NCBI GenBank assembly: GCA_001465935.1
Contig: LNKV01000006.1
Span: 558,001 to 622,000, forward strand
DNA length: 64,000 nt
Source: Clarireedia homoeocarpa
Lineage: Eukaryota; Ascomycota; Leotiomycetes; Helotiales; Rutstroemiaceae
Direction of reading: 5' to 3'
Below are positions 46,029 through 57,602 of this stretch, one piece after another. Position numbers and translations under genes: made by a program. Under the pieces are notes generated by a model. It was not told the origin of the DNA. It saw only the letters and a list, made by a program, of their open reading frames with translations, and made no database searches. Within the stretch, counting starts at the first letter, position 1. Each line of letters opens with the position of its first letter.

Positions 46029-48730
46029 GCTAGAATAACCACCGATCCGCCCCGCGCGCTTATACAGCTCTCATCCAACATCACCATACCATACCATACC
46101 ACACCACACCTTACGTATGTATATATGCATACAAGCCACAGCTCATCCATCACCAACTCCCTTACTAGCATAGATACATAGATCAATCGATAGATTCCAC
46201 CGTGCACACACGCTAAGACGAATAATAAATAGATAGATAGATGGATTCCACGCATGACGCCAAAAGGCAGGAAGCGTCCACCCACGGTTTGTATGTGAAG
46301 TAGTACATATGCTATATGCTATGTTACTCGCGCTGTGTGTATGGTTGGTTGCTTGTATGTATGATATACATGCATTGGAGAAATCCTTCCTCGCGGCTAT
46401 AAGAGAATAGAATACACATCCATCTATCCATCCGTCCGTCCGTCCGTATTAGTAGACCTGCTGCCGCTGCCGCTGCTGAGGAAGGTCGCGGGCTTGTTGT
46501 TTTGTGTTATGGTGGTGGGGATCCATTCGGCTTTGCTTATTTGGTTGGTTGGTTGTTTGTTTGTTTGTTGATGCAAATATAAGAGCTTTTGTCCTATCTC
46601 TTGAGTTTTGAGGGGGGGAGGGGGGCGGCTAAGGGGGTGGGTGGATGAGTGATGATTGTACGAATTCGAATATAACGAATGATGTTTGTAATTTTTTATT
46701 TTTATTTTTATTTTATTTTATTTGAGAGTGGGCTTGGGATTATTTGATTTATTACTCTTAATGTTTGATCTTGGAGTTTAATTTAAGTCTTTATTGTTAA
46801 TGTTTACACGTGGTGGTTGATTTGATGCTGGATGGTCGATCGTCGTTCAGCGGGAGCGGAAGCGGAAGCGGCTACATACATACTACACAGCGACTGAAGT
46901 GAGGATAATGCGCTGCCTTCGGAGACTAAATCGCGCTCTTTCTTGGCGGGGTGAATCCCTTACGTGTGATGGTTGGAAACGGATTAAAATGATAATGATA
47001 ATGACAATAATCCAATATGTTATTCTCAGGTATGTCGCACTTCAGATATCTTTCCTTTCCCCTTTCCTCCTTCTATCCATTTCTCTTCTCTCTTTCCGTA
47101 CAAGGAATCTCTTTAACACCGGAATAGGTGTTAATTTCCAGCGCAGAGCCCTGAGAATTCTACTGCTGGTGCCGGTGTTGGCTTTTTGGGAGGAGGGGGG
47201 GGGTTAGGCTGACGGGGAAACAGAGGAGAGAGTGGTTGGCGAGAGGGTGTTGAGAATGATAAGGCACTGGGGATGAGAAAACACGTAATGTTTTATGTTT
47301 TTGGATAATGTGTCATGTCTTTTGCGGTTTGGATTTCGGCGTCTGGGCTGCTTAGGACCCAGACCTGGGTTGTTGGCTTTTACCAGAGGTTTGGATTTGG
47401 ATTTTGGGATATGGGTTTGATGTTTGGGGCAGGAGTCAGGGAATTGTCGGGGATTGGCATTGGAATTGGAATTGATGGCACATGGAAAACGAGGGAATGG
47501 ATGAGTATGAATATATGGAACGAAGGGTAGGGACGATGATTTATGATTATGAGATTGATGGTGGTGATGTTGAAGGGTATGAGCCTCCTGTGTTCCTTCA
47601 TGGATGAGATAGATAATGTTTATGCCCGACATGAGAAAGGAGAGACGAGAACATGCGAGGGTTGATGGGATGTAGAGAGGGACATGATATGATAATTGAT
47701 GAGACAATGTACTGAGTGGTTGAAATGTATGTGAAGCATATATATGCTTTCTTTCTCAGAACAAGCAGTCTACTTGGACAGTTCCACCGGACCATAATAA
47801 TGATATAGACCTACTCCGACTCACCCAGTCTATTTTTCTGGCTGGGATAGTTCCGCAAAACTGCGTGGTCGGTTATTTGTTGCTAGTTGTTTAAGGGTGA
47901 TAGCGAGGGGTGCGTCCTAAGCGTTTGCCCTTGTGCATGGCAGAAGGTCCAGATGATGTCGCAGCACGTGCACTGTAACCGGTTGAGATTAGAGTCTAAT
48001 GTCTAATATCAAAACCAATAATCGCTCTTAACGAAATAACTAACTACGAGGATTCGGTCATGGAAGATGAAGAAACAAGGGCGAGTGCCTTGTGATCAAA
48101 ACCAACCAATCGAATGCTACCTTCGTACTTAAAGTCTCATCTCGAATTTCGGATCCGCTTGGTATCCTTGATGCCAATCAGCCACAAAACGGTAGCAGTT
48201 CGGCACTTAGTCGAGACAAGCTTTTCCGGGAAATCCACCAAATCAACTTCCCCTGAGTTCAAGAAATCCACCTAGACGCTGCCCAGTCTTCCTTGGAGTC
48301 TTGGACCAGCATAAGCATCGCCATCCAAGACAACGTTCTCTTGGCTGATGTTATCAAAATGATTATCGATATATAAGATGCTAACGTCGTCGTTGGAGGA
48401 AGCCACATCCTGAGGGAGAATGTTGTTGTTGCAACGACCACTCTGATGCATCATTTTAGGGAGATGAGGCAGAACGAATGCGAACCAAACAAGGATGACG
48501 TTACCCACCACGTAAGCCATCTTGTACCCATTATTCATTTCCACCCAGAACAGCGCGATTAGCCTTTCACAGTCGACCTCCTCATTCCCCGAAACATGAA
48601 CTTACGAAGAAGTCCTACCTTGAAACGCACAACACTCGTGGATCTCCGATCATACTGAATCTCAAAATAGCTTGCATGCGTCCTAGTCGTCCCTTGAATA
48701 CGAAGTCCTTCGTATGCCTCAGCCTTTCGT

Positions 48731-48773
48731 CTAGAACCAGCTAGAGACCAGCTAGAGACCAGCTAGAGACCAG
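48731..48773. repeat. 11-bp tandem repeat (ctagagaccag)
   Basis: Three identical 11-bp units at 48741-48773, preceded by a 10-bp variant (ctagaaccag). Confidence 0.9.
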
Positions 48774-49178
48774 CAATTTGGGACTGCCGTGTACGCCGTA
48801 CGAAAGAGTGGAGACCGCAATGATCTTGTTATTATGGAGACAGGGTTCTAACGTAAGGCAAGGTACTTCGTAAGTTGACTTGAGAAAGCACGTCTCCTCC
48901 CTCCTAGGGAGAGCTTACTTAGACCTGTTTTTTCTTTTACTTATTTTATTTGTCTGTTTAGTGAGAGTATGCACTTTTCTTAATTCAGTGATTCGGCATT
49001 CCTTTTATCCTATACTTTCGTTTGCGCCGAATCGTCTGCAAATCCGGAGATCGTTCGGATATTTTGAAGTACTTGCTTGGGCTGGTGTTGTTTGAACGTT
49101 CTTTACCCCGTGGTTGACGGATAGCTAGCTTTATTTCGGCATCTGGCAGATTGGAATATTGGAAAATTGGGAAGCAAG

Positions 49179-50680
49179 ATGAGGTTCAGTAACGGGAAGG
49201 CGTTGGCATATACTGCTGCTATATGTTCAATATGTAGTTCTCTTGTCGGTGCCATCACATTAGACTTGAGTTCGGATGGTATGTCTCCCCCCTGAGCCTC
49301 CCTCCCTTAGATCAAACTAACGGATGGAACCCTTTAAGATAGCATCAAGTCTGCAGCATCGACCGTCGCATATGGGATGATGAAATATTACACAGGAAAC
49401 AACACCGGAGATGTTCCCGGTAACTTACCTTCCCCATACTATTGGTGGGAGGCTGGAGCTATGTTTGGTATAATGATCGATTACTGGTATTATACGGGCG
49501 ACACCACATATAATGACGAAACTAAGCAAGCACTTCTACATCAAGCAGGCGACACTTATGACTTCATGCCGGTAAATCAAACCAAAACAGAAGGAAACGA
49601 TGACCAGGGCTTTTGGGGCATGGCAGCTATGTCTGCGGCTGAGTCGAACTTCGATAATCCGGATTCTGATACACCGGGTTGGTTAGCAATGGCGCAAGGA
49701 GTTTTTAATGATATGGCGAGTCGTTGGGATAATACGACCTGCGGGGGTGGGCTGAGATGGCAGATTTTCTCATTCAACTCCGGATATACTTACAAAAATA
49801 GTATTGCCAATGGTTGTTTCTTCAACCTTGGGTCTAGACTGGCGAGATATACGGGCAATGCGACTTATGCCGAATGGGCTGAGAGAACATGGAATTGGAT
49901 GGAATCGGTGGGGTTGATTAGTGATACATATGCTGTCTATGACGGTACCTCCGATACGGAGAATTGCAGTAGTCTTGATCATGTGCAATGGACGTATAAC
50001 GCTGGAGTGTATCTTTTTGGGGCAGCGATGATGTATAATTATGTAAGTGTACTTTTCCAGGTGGCTCTTATGGATCCTCAAAACCCCCAACTAACATTTT
50101 CTCCCGTCAGACAAATGGATCCTCTACTTGGGAAACCCGTGTTTCAGGTCTCCTGAACGCAAGCAGCGTTTTCTTTAAGGATGATGTTATGTACGAAGTA
50201 GCTTGCGAAGGTACCACCGCCGGTTGCGACACCGACCAACAAAGTTTCAAAGCCCACCTCTCCCGCTGGATGGCCGGTACCACTAAACTTGCCCCATTCA
50301 CTCAAACCAAAATTATGACCTACATCAACGCATCCGCATCAGCTGCCGCTCTCCAATGTTCCGGCGGAGCTGACGGCAACACTTGCGGCGAGCACTGGAC
50401 GGCAGGAGCAACGTATGACGGAAAGTACGGCGTAGGAGAGCAAATGAGCGCGTTAAGTGTCATTCAAGCGACGTTGATCGGCAACGCGGTTAATCTCGTA
50501 ACGAACAACACCGGTGGAACAAGTGCAGGGAATCCAGCCGGAGGTAGCGTAAGTACGACGTCGAGTGATGGGGCGGTCGAAACGCCGGTTACGAGTGGTG
50601 ATAGGGCGGGAGCTGGGTTCTTGACCGCGGTGATGGTGGCTGGCGTGCTTGGGGGTGTAGGGTTTATGGTTATGGGCTAA
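49179..50680 (+). CDS. GPI-anchored GH76 alpha-1,6-mannosidase-like wall protein (Dcw1/Dfg5 type)
   Basis: Three exons (49179-49278, 49339-50042, 50111-50680) encode 457 residues. A signal peptide (about 1-26, ending SSLVGA) is followed by the GH76 domain: STVAYGMMKYYTGNNTGDVP, PYYWWEAGAMFG, and the adjacent catalytic aspartates of GNDDQGFWGMAA at about residues 121-122. SGYTYKNSIANGCFFNLGSR and the late Cys-containing CGEHW are also typical. The C-terminal hydrophobic stretch (AGFLTAVMVAGVLGGVGFMV) after a Gly/Ser region is a GPI-anchor signal. Dcw1/Dfg5 proteins act at the cell surface, where they are thought to transfer GPI-anchored mannoproteins to wall glucan. The length matches the family. 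Confidence 0.95.
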
Positions 50681-51120
50681 GGGGAGACACGCAGAGAAGG
50701 GAAATCTTGTGTATACTGACTGGATGGTTGGTTGAATGGCATGGCATTGGCGTTTTCGGATGGTTGGATGGTCGGTTCTTTTGTATTATTTTGATACTTA
50801 TTTGAGAGGGACGAGACTACCTGCATTTGCATTGCATTGCATCGCATCGCATTGAGCATCTTATCTATTCATCTACATAAGCTAGTTAGCGTCAAGAATG
50901 TACTACTACGAAGCAGAGAGAGGTAGTACAGACAGCCAGCTAATCATTAGCATTTATTCTATTTATTCAAAACCCAAATCAAAACATACTATACTCTTCA
51001 CTTGAGCAGGGAGCATCAAGAAGTCGAAAAAGAATTCTTTCTACAATTTTCATGTCCTTCATAAATCTAGATAACGCCGACCCAATCATGATTCAAACTT
51101 GAATCGCAAAACAATAACCT
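50681..51120. other. Intergenic region
   Basis: Holds the 3' UTR of the GH76 gene and the upstream region of tRNA-Leu. A short cattg/catcg repeat lies near 50827-50853 (gcattgcattgcatcgcatc). Nothing else is seen. Confidence 0.35.
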
Positions 51121-51238
51121 GGACAGATGGCCGAGTGGTTATGGCGTGTGACTCAAGCTTAAGGCTTCGCTGGTCATTCTAAATCAGCGAGTATTCTCAT
51201 GGGCGTAGCCCGCGGGGGTTCGAATCCCCCTCTGTTCA
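51121..51238 (+). tRNA. tRNA-Leu (CAA) with an intron of about 38 nt
   Basis: The acceptor stem GGACAGA (51121-51127) pairs with TCTGTTC (51231-51237), followed by discriminator A. The D arm has the Leu/Ser-type tggccgagtggtt. The anticodon CAA is at 51154-51156 and is followed by G37 and an intron at about 51158-51195. The anticodon stem TGTGA then pairs with TCATG (51197-51201, with G-U wobbles). A long variable arm (ggcgtagcccgc) precedes the T arm GGGGG-TTCGAAT-CCCCC. Long variable arm plus CAA anticodon and an intron match fungal tRNA-Leu(CAA). A T-rich pol III terminator lies just downstream (about 51247-51259). Confidence 0.88.
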
Positions 51239-51935
51239 ATGTATATCTTTTTCTTTTTTTGAGGAGGGAAGGGGTGAAGTCGAGGAATTATGTTTGACGA
51301 GATTGAGCTATTTTACTCTTTTGGGTTCAGGAGAGTGACAGGATATAGATTGTTAGGGAAGAGGGGTGTGAAAGGAAAGGCAAGGAACTTTTTTTTTCTT
51401 GGATATGTGTGGAGCGGGGTGGTGGGGTCATGGGAAACGTGCCAAGATTTTAGGGATACACAAAGCTTTATATGCGGTTTTCACAGACAACTTCAAATAT
51501 GCGGGTTTCGAAGATCTTGTACAATAGATAAACACATACCTAGATTCGCAATTACCCAGCTGTGGGTTAGTGACCCAAGCTCTGAGAAAGGACGAAGCAC
51601 GAAAACTAAGGCTTTTGACGAAAGATACTTCGTGTCAAGTGTCCCTTTCGTTACAGACAGACTTTGTGTTTTTGAATGTGGACCTATGTTGTGAAATTGA
51701 TCATGATACGCACTGTGGTTTACATCTGGTATGAATGACTCTGTGTGTATATTTGTTCACCCATCAATCATTCATTCACTCATTCATTCGTACATCTGTA
51801 CGTCAAAGTCATTTTTTCCCACTCACCTCCTCACTCACCTACTTCGTTTGCGTGGTTGTCAACTACCGAGCCTAACTACCTACCTTTACCTTTTTTTCTC
51901 TTATACATCTCCTCTTCCGATCCATCTAGCCGCCT
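51239..51935. other. Intergenic region after tRNA-Leu
   Basis: Begins with T-runs that should terminate the tRNA. A plus-strand open frame of 134 codons (51290-51694) lacks recognisable features and is not annotated as a gene. The tail has cattcattcattc-like repeats near 51772-51789. Confidence 0.35.
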
Positions 51936-53252
51936 TCATTTCCCCTCTTTGATTCTCTCCTCCCCCCAATCTCTTAGCCCGTCCTCTACCACCCGAACCA
52001 AAACTTCACTGCCTTTCTGTGCTTCCTCCGCCAGCTCACTGAAACTTACACGCTGTGTCCACCATTCCAGCCAGTTTTCTACACTTTCTCTTCCTCTCCC
52101 TTCTCCTCCTCGTCCGCCTCCTCCTTCCCTTGCTCCATCCCCTCTATACCCGTTCGCCGTATCTCCTTCCCATTCTCCAGTCTCAGCCCCAAGTAACCCC
52201 ACACTAACATCCACCAGACCACCTCTCTCCCCACTACTAAACCAAAACACGGTAGCGCCGCAGCGAGCGCAAAAAGCGCGATGGGTAGAGGGATGCGTGC
52301 TGGTAAAGATGTGGAGGGAATGGAGATTAGAGGTTGTGGGCGTGAGGTGGAGGGGCTCGCTTTCTGGTTCCGGATCGGGGTCTGGGAGTGGAAGATTAGG
52401 GGGGGAAGGGGGTACAGATGAAGATGAGGGGACGAATATATTGGAGGAGGGGATGAATGCCCAGGGTTGGAAGGGGGCACCTGAGGTGAGAACACAGGTA
52501 GGACAGGTGCAGAGACCGGCGAGATATTTTGTAGTCTTGGAAGAGGAAGAGGAAGGGTGGGAGGAGCGGAGCCACCAAGTGTCTGAATTGGGGTTAGATA
52601 GGATGTCTGGGTGAGTGGAATTGTAGGGGTGGATGAGATCGGGATAGGGTGTTGAGAGCTGGGTTGAAGAAGTGTCGGGCCGCGTTATGTGGAAGGAAAC
52701 GGATTTGCAGTGGCATGAGGCAGGGAGAATATCAGATGGTAGCCCTGCATTTTGTTTCGAGGTATTCAGAGGTATTTTCCCCGTATGAATGATGGAGCCC
52801 TCCCCATCCAAAAAATGTCTGAATCCATCCCGGCGCAACCAATTCCTCAACCTAGCATCTTCCGCAGATCCCCTTGAATGTTTTGTACCTTTCCACTCCA
52901 CAACCCCTTCTGTACGATTCAACAAAGCCGTCGCGATACTGTATTCATTCTTATTCAAATCATGAAATAGGCAATGCGCACCGCATGTAGAGCAGAAATA
53001 GCGGGTTCCAAATGGGGATGTTTTGTAGGGCGTGAGGTTATAGGTTGAGGGGTTGATGGTGCTGGTGAGTTGTTGGGAGAGGGTGATGTCGGAGAAGCAG
53101 AGGGAGCCAGTGACGAGGCGGCAAGAGCGGCAGAGGCAGAGATAGATGGGGATAGGGAGGTTCGAGATTGGAAAAGTGAGTGGGAGGTCGAAGGTGCGGC
53201 AGAAACAGCGAGCTGTTATAGTGATTGTCGGATTCGGGGTGGTTGTTTCCAT
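51936..53252 (-). CDS. Protein with two GFA-like (CENP-V/GFA) zinc-binding regions
   Basis: Single-exon frame of 438 residues starting at the ATG at 53252. The N-terminal half shows a complete GFA-type pattern: ARCFCRTFDLPLTF, CLCRSCRLVTGSLCF, FGTRYFCSTCGAHCLF. The second half repeats the arrangement: ASCHCKSVSFHI, LCTCPTCVLTSGAPFQPWAF and AFCARCGATVFWFSS. GFA domains bind zinc through these CxC/CxxC cysteines. The founding enzyme was linked to glutathione-dependent formaldehyde activation, but most fungal members are uncharacterised. Long Pro/Ser-rich and Gly/Glu-rich insertions separate or follow the repeats. Single-exon structure and good cysteine spacing make the frame secure; the substrate is unknown. 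Confidence 0.88.
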   Translation of the reverse strand: METTTPNPTITITARCFCRTFDLPLTFPISNLPIPIYLCLCRSCRLVTGSLCFSDITLSQQLTSTINPSTYNLTPYKTSPFGTRYFCSTCGAHCLFHDLNKNEYSIATALLNRTEGVVEWKGTKHSRGSAEDARLRNWLRRDGFRHFLDGEGSIIHTGKIPLNTSKQNAGLPSDILPASCHCKSVSFHITRPDTSSTQLSTPYPDLIHPYNSTHPDILSNPNSDTWWLRSSHPSSSSSKTTKYLAGLCTCPTCVLTSGAPFQPWAFIPSSNIFVPSSSSVPPSPPNLPLPDPDPEPESEPLHLTPTTSNLHSLHIFTSTHPSTHRAFCARCGATVFWFSSGERGGLVDVSVGLLGAETGEWEGDTANGYRGDGAREGGGGRGGEGRGRESVENWLEWWTQRVSFSELAEEAQKGSEVLVRVVEDGLRDWGEERIKEGK

Positions 53253-54190
53253 GATGGCGATGACCCTAATGATTAGAATGGGATAACGAGATTTGCAGGA
53301 GAGTAGAGGAAATAATATGTTCTTAACACTCTTTCCTGCCTTCTGGGGGGTTTCTATGCGACCGACACGAATCGGCTTAATGCCACTTCGCTGTCGCTGA
53401 TATTGATTGGTTTTCCCCGCAAAAGATGACGGCAGGAAGCATGAGGCTTCCCACGCTCATCACTGCTCCGCAGCAAATCAAGAGATAGGAGGGCTTCAGA
53501 ACTGTATTGGCAGACGAAAATCCCAAACTCGCGATGCAGATCGTCTCATCGCCTTGACGACCTGCCGAAATCAATATATCCCTCAATTGGTGGAGCTCTG
53601 ACAGTGAGGTTAATGCATGAGTAATCGAGTAGACGCCGAGTGGTGACCTGATCCGCTTCTTCCGATCCATTCTTTCCCCCTCTTGGCTTAGATTCTCCTG
53701 TGCATATGCTCCTCTCGTTGTTGGTTACGGACCGAAAAGTAATCACTTTAATCTACGGAGAGTAGCATCAGGAACGGATACGGCCCTTGTAAGTTAGAGA
53801 GGAGGTTAATTGTTCTCAAGCTGTGGTAAAGCTTCTGGTCCGTGTTGAAGACTGGGGAGCGTGTTGTTTTGATCCGAGACATTGACATTGATCTGAGGTT
53901 ACCAGGTGGTATTGGTGCTGGTGTTGTTGTTGTTGATGATGGTCAGAGTTCTTGCGGTACTGCAGTAAGACTGGGTCACATAATCAAAGTAGCACCGGTG
54001 CACTATCATCGACCCTCCGAGCCCTCTTAGTTAATTACCTCCGAAAACTGATCTTCGAGGGGGATTCTTGCTGATGAGGAAATACCAGAGGGATAATATC
54101 TCGCCAACCACAAATCTCCTATCGTTCCACCAAGTCCTAGCCCGCCCAATTGTTAACCTTGGGATCGTTGGATAAAGTTCTCATTGCGCC
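53253..54190. other. Divergent intergenic region
   Basis: Should hold promoters for the GFA-like gene (-) and the Zn2Cys6 factor (+). A 97-codon minus-strand frame (53377-53670) is noted among rejected items. No repeat or RNA gene was recognised. Confidence 0.35.
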
Positions 54191-55921
54191 ATGGACGTCA
54201 TACCAGTGGAAGGAACCGCCCAACAAGTCGACATCCGCTCTGACATCCGACCTGGGCGGCAACGGGTCAAACGAGCCTGCCAACCATGCAAATCGCGAAA
54301 GAAGCGCTGCGATGGCGCCGAGCCTTGCGCTACATGTATTCGATACAATTACGAATGTCATTATGAGCTAGGTCCGCGCAAACGTCGTCGGCCAACATTG
54401 AAAGATCACGACACCGATCCTTCTCAAGGCCACAGCTCACCTGAGACGCATACTCGCGAAGAAAGAGCCGCGAGCGAAAGCGCTCATGTCCCTACAGGGG
54501 CGAAAGATGTGAATTGGGGAAAGGCGTTCGCGACGTCGCTGGCGCAGAAATTGAACGCCGGGAAGCTGGGTAAGCCGATGCTGGCGTGGAATCTGGGCCT
54601 AAAAGATGAACAACCGTATGTTCAACCCGCGATCACGAGGATTATCACGCAAGCAGAGATGGAACGACTGACTACTCATTATTTCAACGCGACTCATCAA
54701 ATCTTTTGCATGTTCAACAGGGAGTTGCTAGACCAGAAAATTCAAGAGCGGTGGGGTGTGAACTTGAATTTATCGGATCCGCACGACCCAATTCTTTGCG
54801 GCATTGCGGCTTTGGGATCTCTATTCTCTGGCGGGGATCCGATACCAGCGGAAGCAGCATTGGTTGAATGCGCCAAGTCTACTTTGGAAATAACAAGTGT
54901 GATGAATTATCCTTCGCGGCATCACGTGGTTGCCTGGGTATTAAGGACAACCTACCTACGATGTGCAGCAAATCCGCACACGGCCTGGCTCGCCAGCTGC
55001 ATAACAATGCACATTATCGAAAGCGTCGGAATGGAGGACGACGGTAATGCCGACTGTGACGACCCCAACAAAGGTATCGGATGCGGTGTACTAAATATGA
55101 ACCGTTTATTCTGGATGGCCAAGCTGATGAATTCCTGGGTCGCCAACGATTACGGCCGTTCGAAAGCCACGGTTAAAATCCCCACTCCTCCATTTCCTGA
55201 ACCCGTTGATGAAACGGACATCACGCTAGATTGTCTCCATTTGTTTGAGATATCGGAACGGCTGGATCAAGATGGTAGCCATTCTGCTGCGCAATTCGAG
55301 GCTGCTATAGCTCAGGTTTGTAATTTCCGATCACGCTCATATGGAGTTACTCTTTCGCAGAGCAATTTGTGTTTGGGTCTCTATCGTCGTCTCCGACTGC
55401 TGGCTGGGAGTGTCTCGGATACAACTGTCAAACAAGTCATTGCAATGGGTTGTAAGGGATTGGAAAGTGCGATGCACATGATCGGTCGGCGTCTACCCTG
55501 GTGGCATACTGCTAACGTCCCATTCCAATTCGTATGTGTCCTTCTGGCTATGGATACCAAAGAAGCTTTATCTCATATTGGCGACGCACTCGAAACACTT
55601 GAAGCAGTGGCGAAATGCTTTGCTACCAGATCGTTGATGGAAGCTTTAAACACAGTGCGCAAATTGGTTGAGCTATCTCAGAAGAAAAAACAAGAAGAGA
55701 TCAATATATTGGGTCAAGGATTGAGGAATCGTTCAGATGATATGCTTGATCATCAACAACAACAACCGGTTATAGATGGAAAACAGCTGACGCAACAACC
55801 TTTGGCGAATATGAATGCAGGGCCGATATCGAATTGGAACTCGACGGATCTCTCGAATTTCGATTGGGATGCTTTTCTTACTATGGATATTCCGGTGCTG
55901 GAGGCGACGGTGGCGATTTGA
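54191..55921 (+). CDS. Zn2Cys6 fungal transcription factor
   Basis: Single exon of 576 residues from the ATG at 54191. The Zn2Cys6 binuclear cluster is at residues 30-56: RACQPCKSRKKRCDGAEP, then CATCIRYNYEC, with the six cysteines at 30, 33, 40, 46, 49 and 56. It is followed by a basic linker (GPRKRRRPTLK). The remaining region resembles the fungal_trans middle homology domain, with LTTHYFNATHQIFCMFNREL, LCGIAALGSLFSGGDPIPAE and MNRLFWMAKLMNSWV. A Gln-rich stretch and an acidic/hydrophobic C-terminus (FDWDAFLTMDIPVLEATVAI) could be an activation segment. It binds DNA as a dimer at CGG-type sites by family analogy. It lies 1.7 kb from the MFS transporter on the same strand, but a regulatory link is only a guess. 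Confidence 0.93.
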   Translation: MDVIPVEGTAQQVDIRSDIRPGRQRVKRACQPCKSRKKRCDGAEPCATCIRYNYECHYELGPRKRRRPTLKDHDTDPSQGHSSPETHTREERAASESAHVPTGAKDVNWGKAFATSLAQKLNAGKLGKPMLAWNLGLKDEQPYVQPAITRIITQAEMERLTTHYFNATHQIFCMFNRELLDQKIQERWGVNLNLSDPHDPILCGIAALGSLFSGGDPIPAEAALVECAKSTLEITSVMNYPSRHHVVAWVLRTTYLRCAANPHTAWLASCITMHIIESVGMEDDGNADCDDPNKGIGCGVLNMNRLFWMAKLMNSWVANDYGRSKATVKIPTPPFPEPVDETDITLDCLHLFEISERLDQDGSHSAAQFEAAIAQVCNFRSRSYGVTLSQSNLCLGLYRRLRLLAGSVSDTTVKQVIAMGCKGLESAMHMIGRRLPWWHTANVPFQFVCVLLAMDTKEALSHIGDALETLEAVAKCFATRSLMEALNTVRKLVELSQKKKQEEINILGQGLRNRSDDMLDHQQQQPVIDGKQLTQQPLANMNAGPISNWNSTDLSNFDWDAFLTMDIPVLEATVAI

Positions 55922-57602
55922 TGGTTGTGTTGACTCACGCTGTCAAGTGTAACTTGCTCGCTACATATAGAGGAAATAGTTAACTCAACGATTCATGGCA
56001 ATGTGAGATGAGGGAAAATGCGGGAAACATTTCATGGATTGGTTGTGGATGGTGTCAGGAGCTGCTTTGGTGACTGAAAACATTATGAAAAAACATGATT
56101 GATGGATTGTTGCGTGCAGTTCTATCAATCGATCCATGGAGTTTCTTCGTGCCCAAGGTATATGGTGTTGGTATTGGATATGGCTTGGATGTGGCGTTGT
56201 GTATATGTATCCCCTAAATTTTGGAGAGGGACGATACTTCATGAATAAAATTAATTCTCGTATCTATCACCACCTTGATTGTGTCGTTCTGTAAGTAGTG
56301 CCTTATGGAAGGTTTGATATACCCTTCGATAGGCTGGGCTGTGAAGACGCAGTGTACACAACCTCATTGCTGTAGTGCCGGAGAAGAAGAAAATGCGAAT
56401 AACAATACCTTGACCCTTTCTCCTTGGATTGTCATGTTTTACCAAAATTCTTCTTATTCCTTCTTTACAACACTATGCCATACTACACATTGCTGTGCTA
56501 TATTTACTATGCTGACTCTTTAAACTTATCCCTTCCTCGCCTACTCAATCCTCCCCTCCAAATTTACTCCTCGCTCGGTAAGCCCTACCCACGCCAAGCC
56601 CCGCTATCGGCAGTCTCCCTCTCTCCTATACAAACAATCCTCACGATAACCTCGGGTTTCTTAAATCAACTCATCACATCGTCACATCGCCGGTCTCACA
56701 TTGCGCTGCCAAGACGTAAAATTTGTTTCTCAGACTCCACTGTGAAAAATGGTAACTCACCGGTACGAGTATCGAAGTTGATTCTCTGGACCCAACCCTC
56801 AATAAGTTGTGGACTGATGATGCTTGACTTGTATTAGTGCGGCGTCTGGATTCCATGTCATGCGATAGATGGACGGATGGGATGGTTCGACGAAAATGAT
56901 GAGGAAGAGGACAAGAGGATTGAGTTCCTGAACTGATCTTGAATTGATACCGGGAACCTCTACCTCTCCAACCCAGAGTTAACTTACAGTAGCACCTCAG
57001 AAATCATTCTATCCCACCAACCAGTCTATCAGAAAAAGGAGGTGTAAGTATGTAACACAACATCAACCTGCACTATACACCAGAGGGACAAGACAACACA
57101 ATAGAACAACACGAATAGAAAACTCTCATACAGCGAGTCAGCCATTGGACACCACACCCACGGTATGTTCCTGGCTGCAAAACAATCTACCATAAAGGTT
57201 ATCGCTCCTGAGCCAACATCCCGAGATATCCCCACTCAAAAACCTCCCCACCCTCTGATTGGCTACCCCCATCGGATGTCGAACGGCTAAGTAGGATGTT
57301 TTTTTCTTTGATGCTGTCGAAGGATCTCTGCCATGTCATGGAATGGAAGGTTTGTTTCTTTTGAGGCTCGAGCGTTTGGAGATGGTGAGAATATATATAG
57401 GGGATTGATGCCCCGGATGACAAGAGGCATACTTTTGGTGTGGTAGTTTAGTGTACGTCCCTTGGGTTGATCGCTTTTGTATTTATATACATATAGACCA
57501 GTGCTCAGATTGGCGATAGACTTGTTTATTTATTTATTCTCTTCTTTCCTCTATAAACCATTCCGCACCATACACATCCAACCAACCAACCAACCATCAA
57601 CC
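55922..57602. promoter_or_regulatory. Intergenic region with the promoter of the MFS transporter
   Basis: No gene is supported. A TATA-like atatatatag lies at about 57391-57400, about 200 bp upstream of the transporter start. The leader ends with four CAAC/CAAC-type units (accaaccaaccaaccatc, about 57581-57598). Confidence 0.4.

Larger units (their letters stand above)
45675..49178. other. Long gene-poor, repeat-rich intergenic region
   Basis: About 3.5 kb without a supported gene. It is rich in simple-sequence tracts: (CCAT)8, catacca-type repeats (about 46084-46107), (tcca/gtcc) near 46419-46446, ggttg/tttg runs near 46540-46570, A/T-rich tttatttttatttt near 46694-46720, and an 11-bp repeat at 48731-48773. 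Open frames on either strand (for example 47204-47707 and 48272-48544, minus) lack domains or clear splice support. Confidence 0.45.

Noticed and set aside
47204..47707. A 167-codon minus-strand open frame
   Set aside because: It is His/Pro/Ser/Asn-rich and arises from skewed composition; no start context, domain or splice signals support it.
48272..48544. A 90-codon minus-strand open frame with one possible membrane helix
   Set aside because: It is short, isolated in a repeat-rich gene-poor region, and has no recognised family.
51290..51694. A 134-codon plus-strand open frame after tRNA-Leu
   Set aside because: Composition is not convincing (mixed basic/aromatic) and no domain, leader or splice sites support it.
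53377..53670. A 97-codon minus-strand open frame with two hydrophobic stretches
   Set aside because: It has an ATG and plausible codon use, but no homologue I recognise, and it lies in the divergent promoter region of two genes. It could be a small membrane protein; evidence is too thin.
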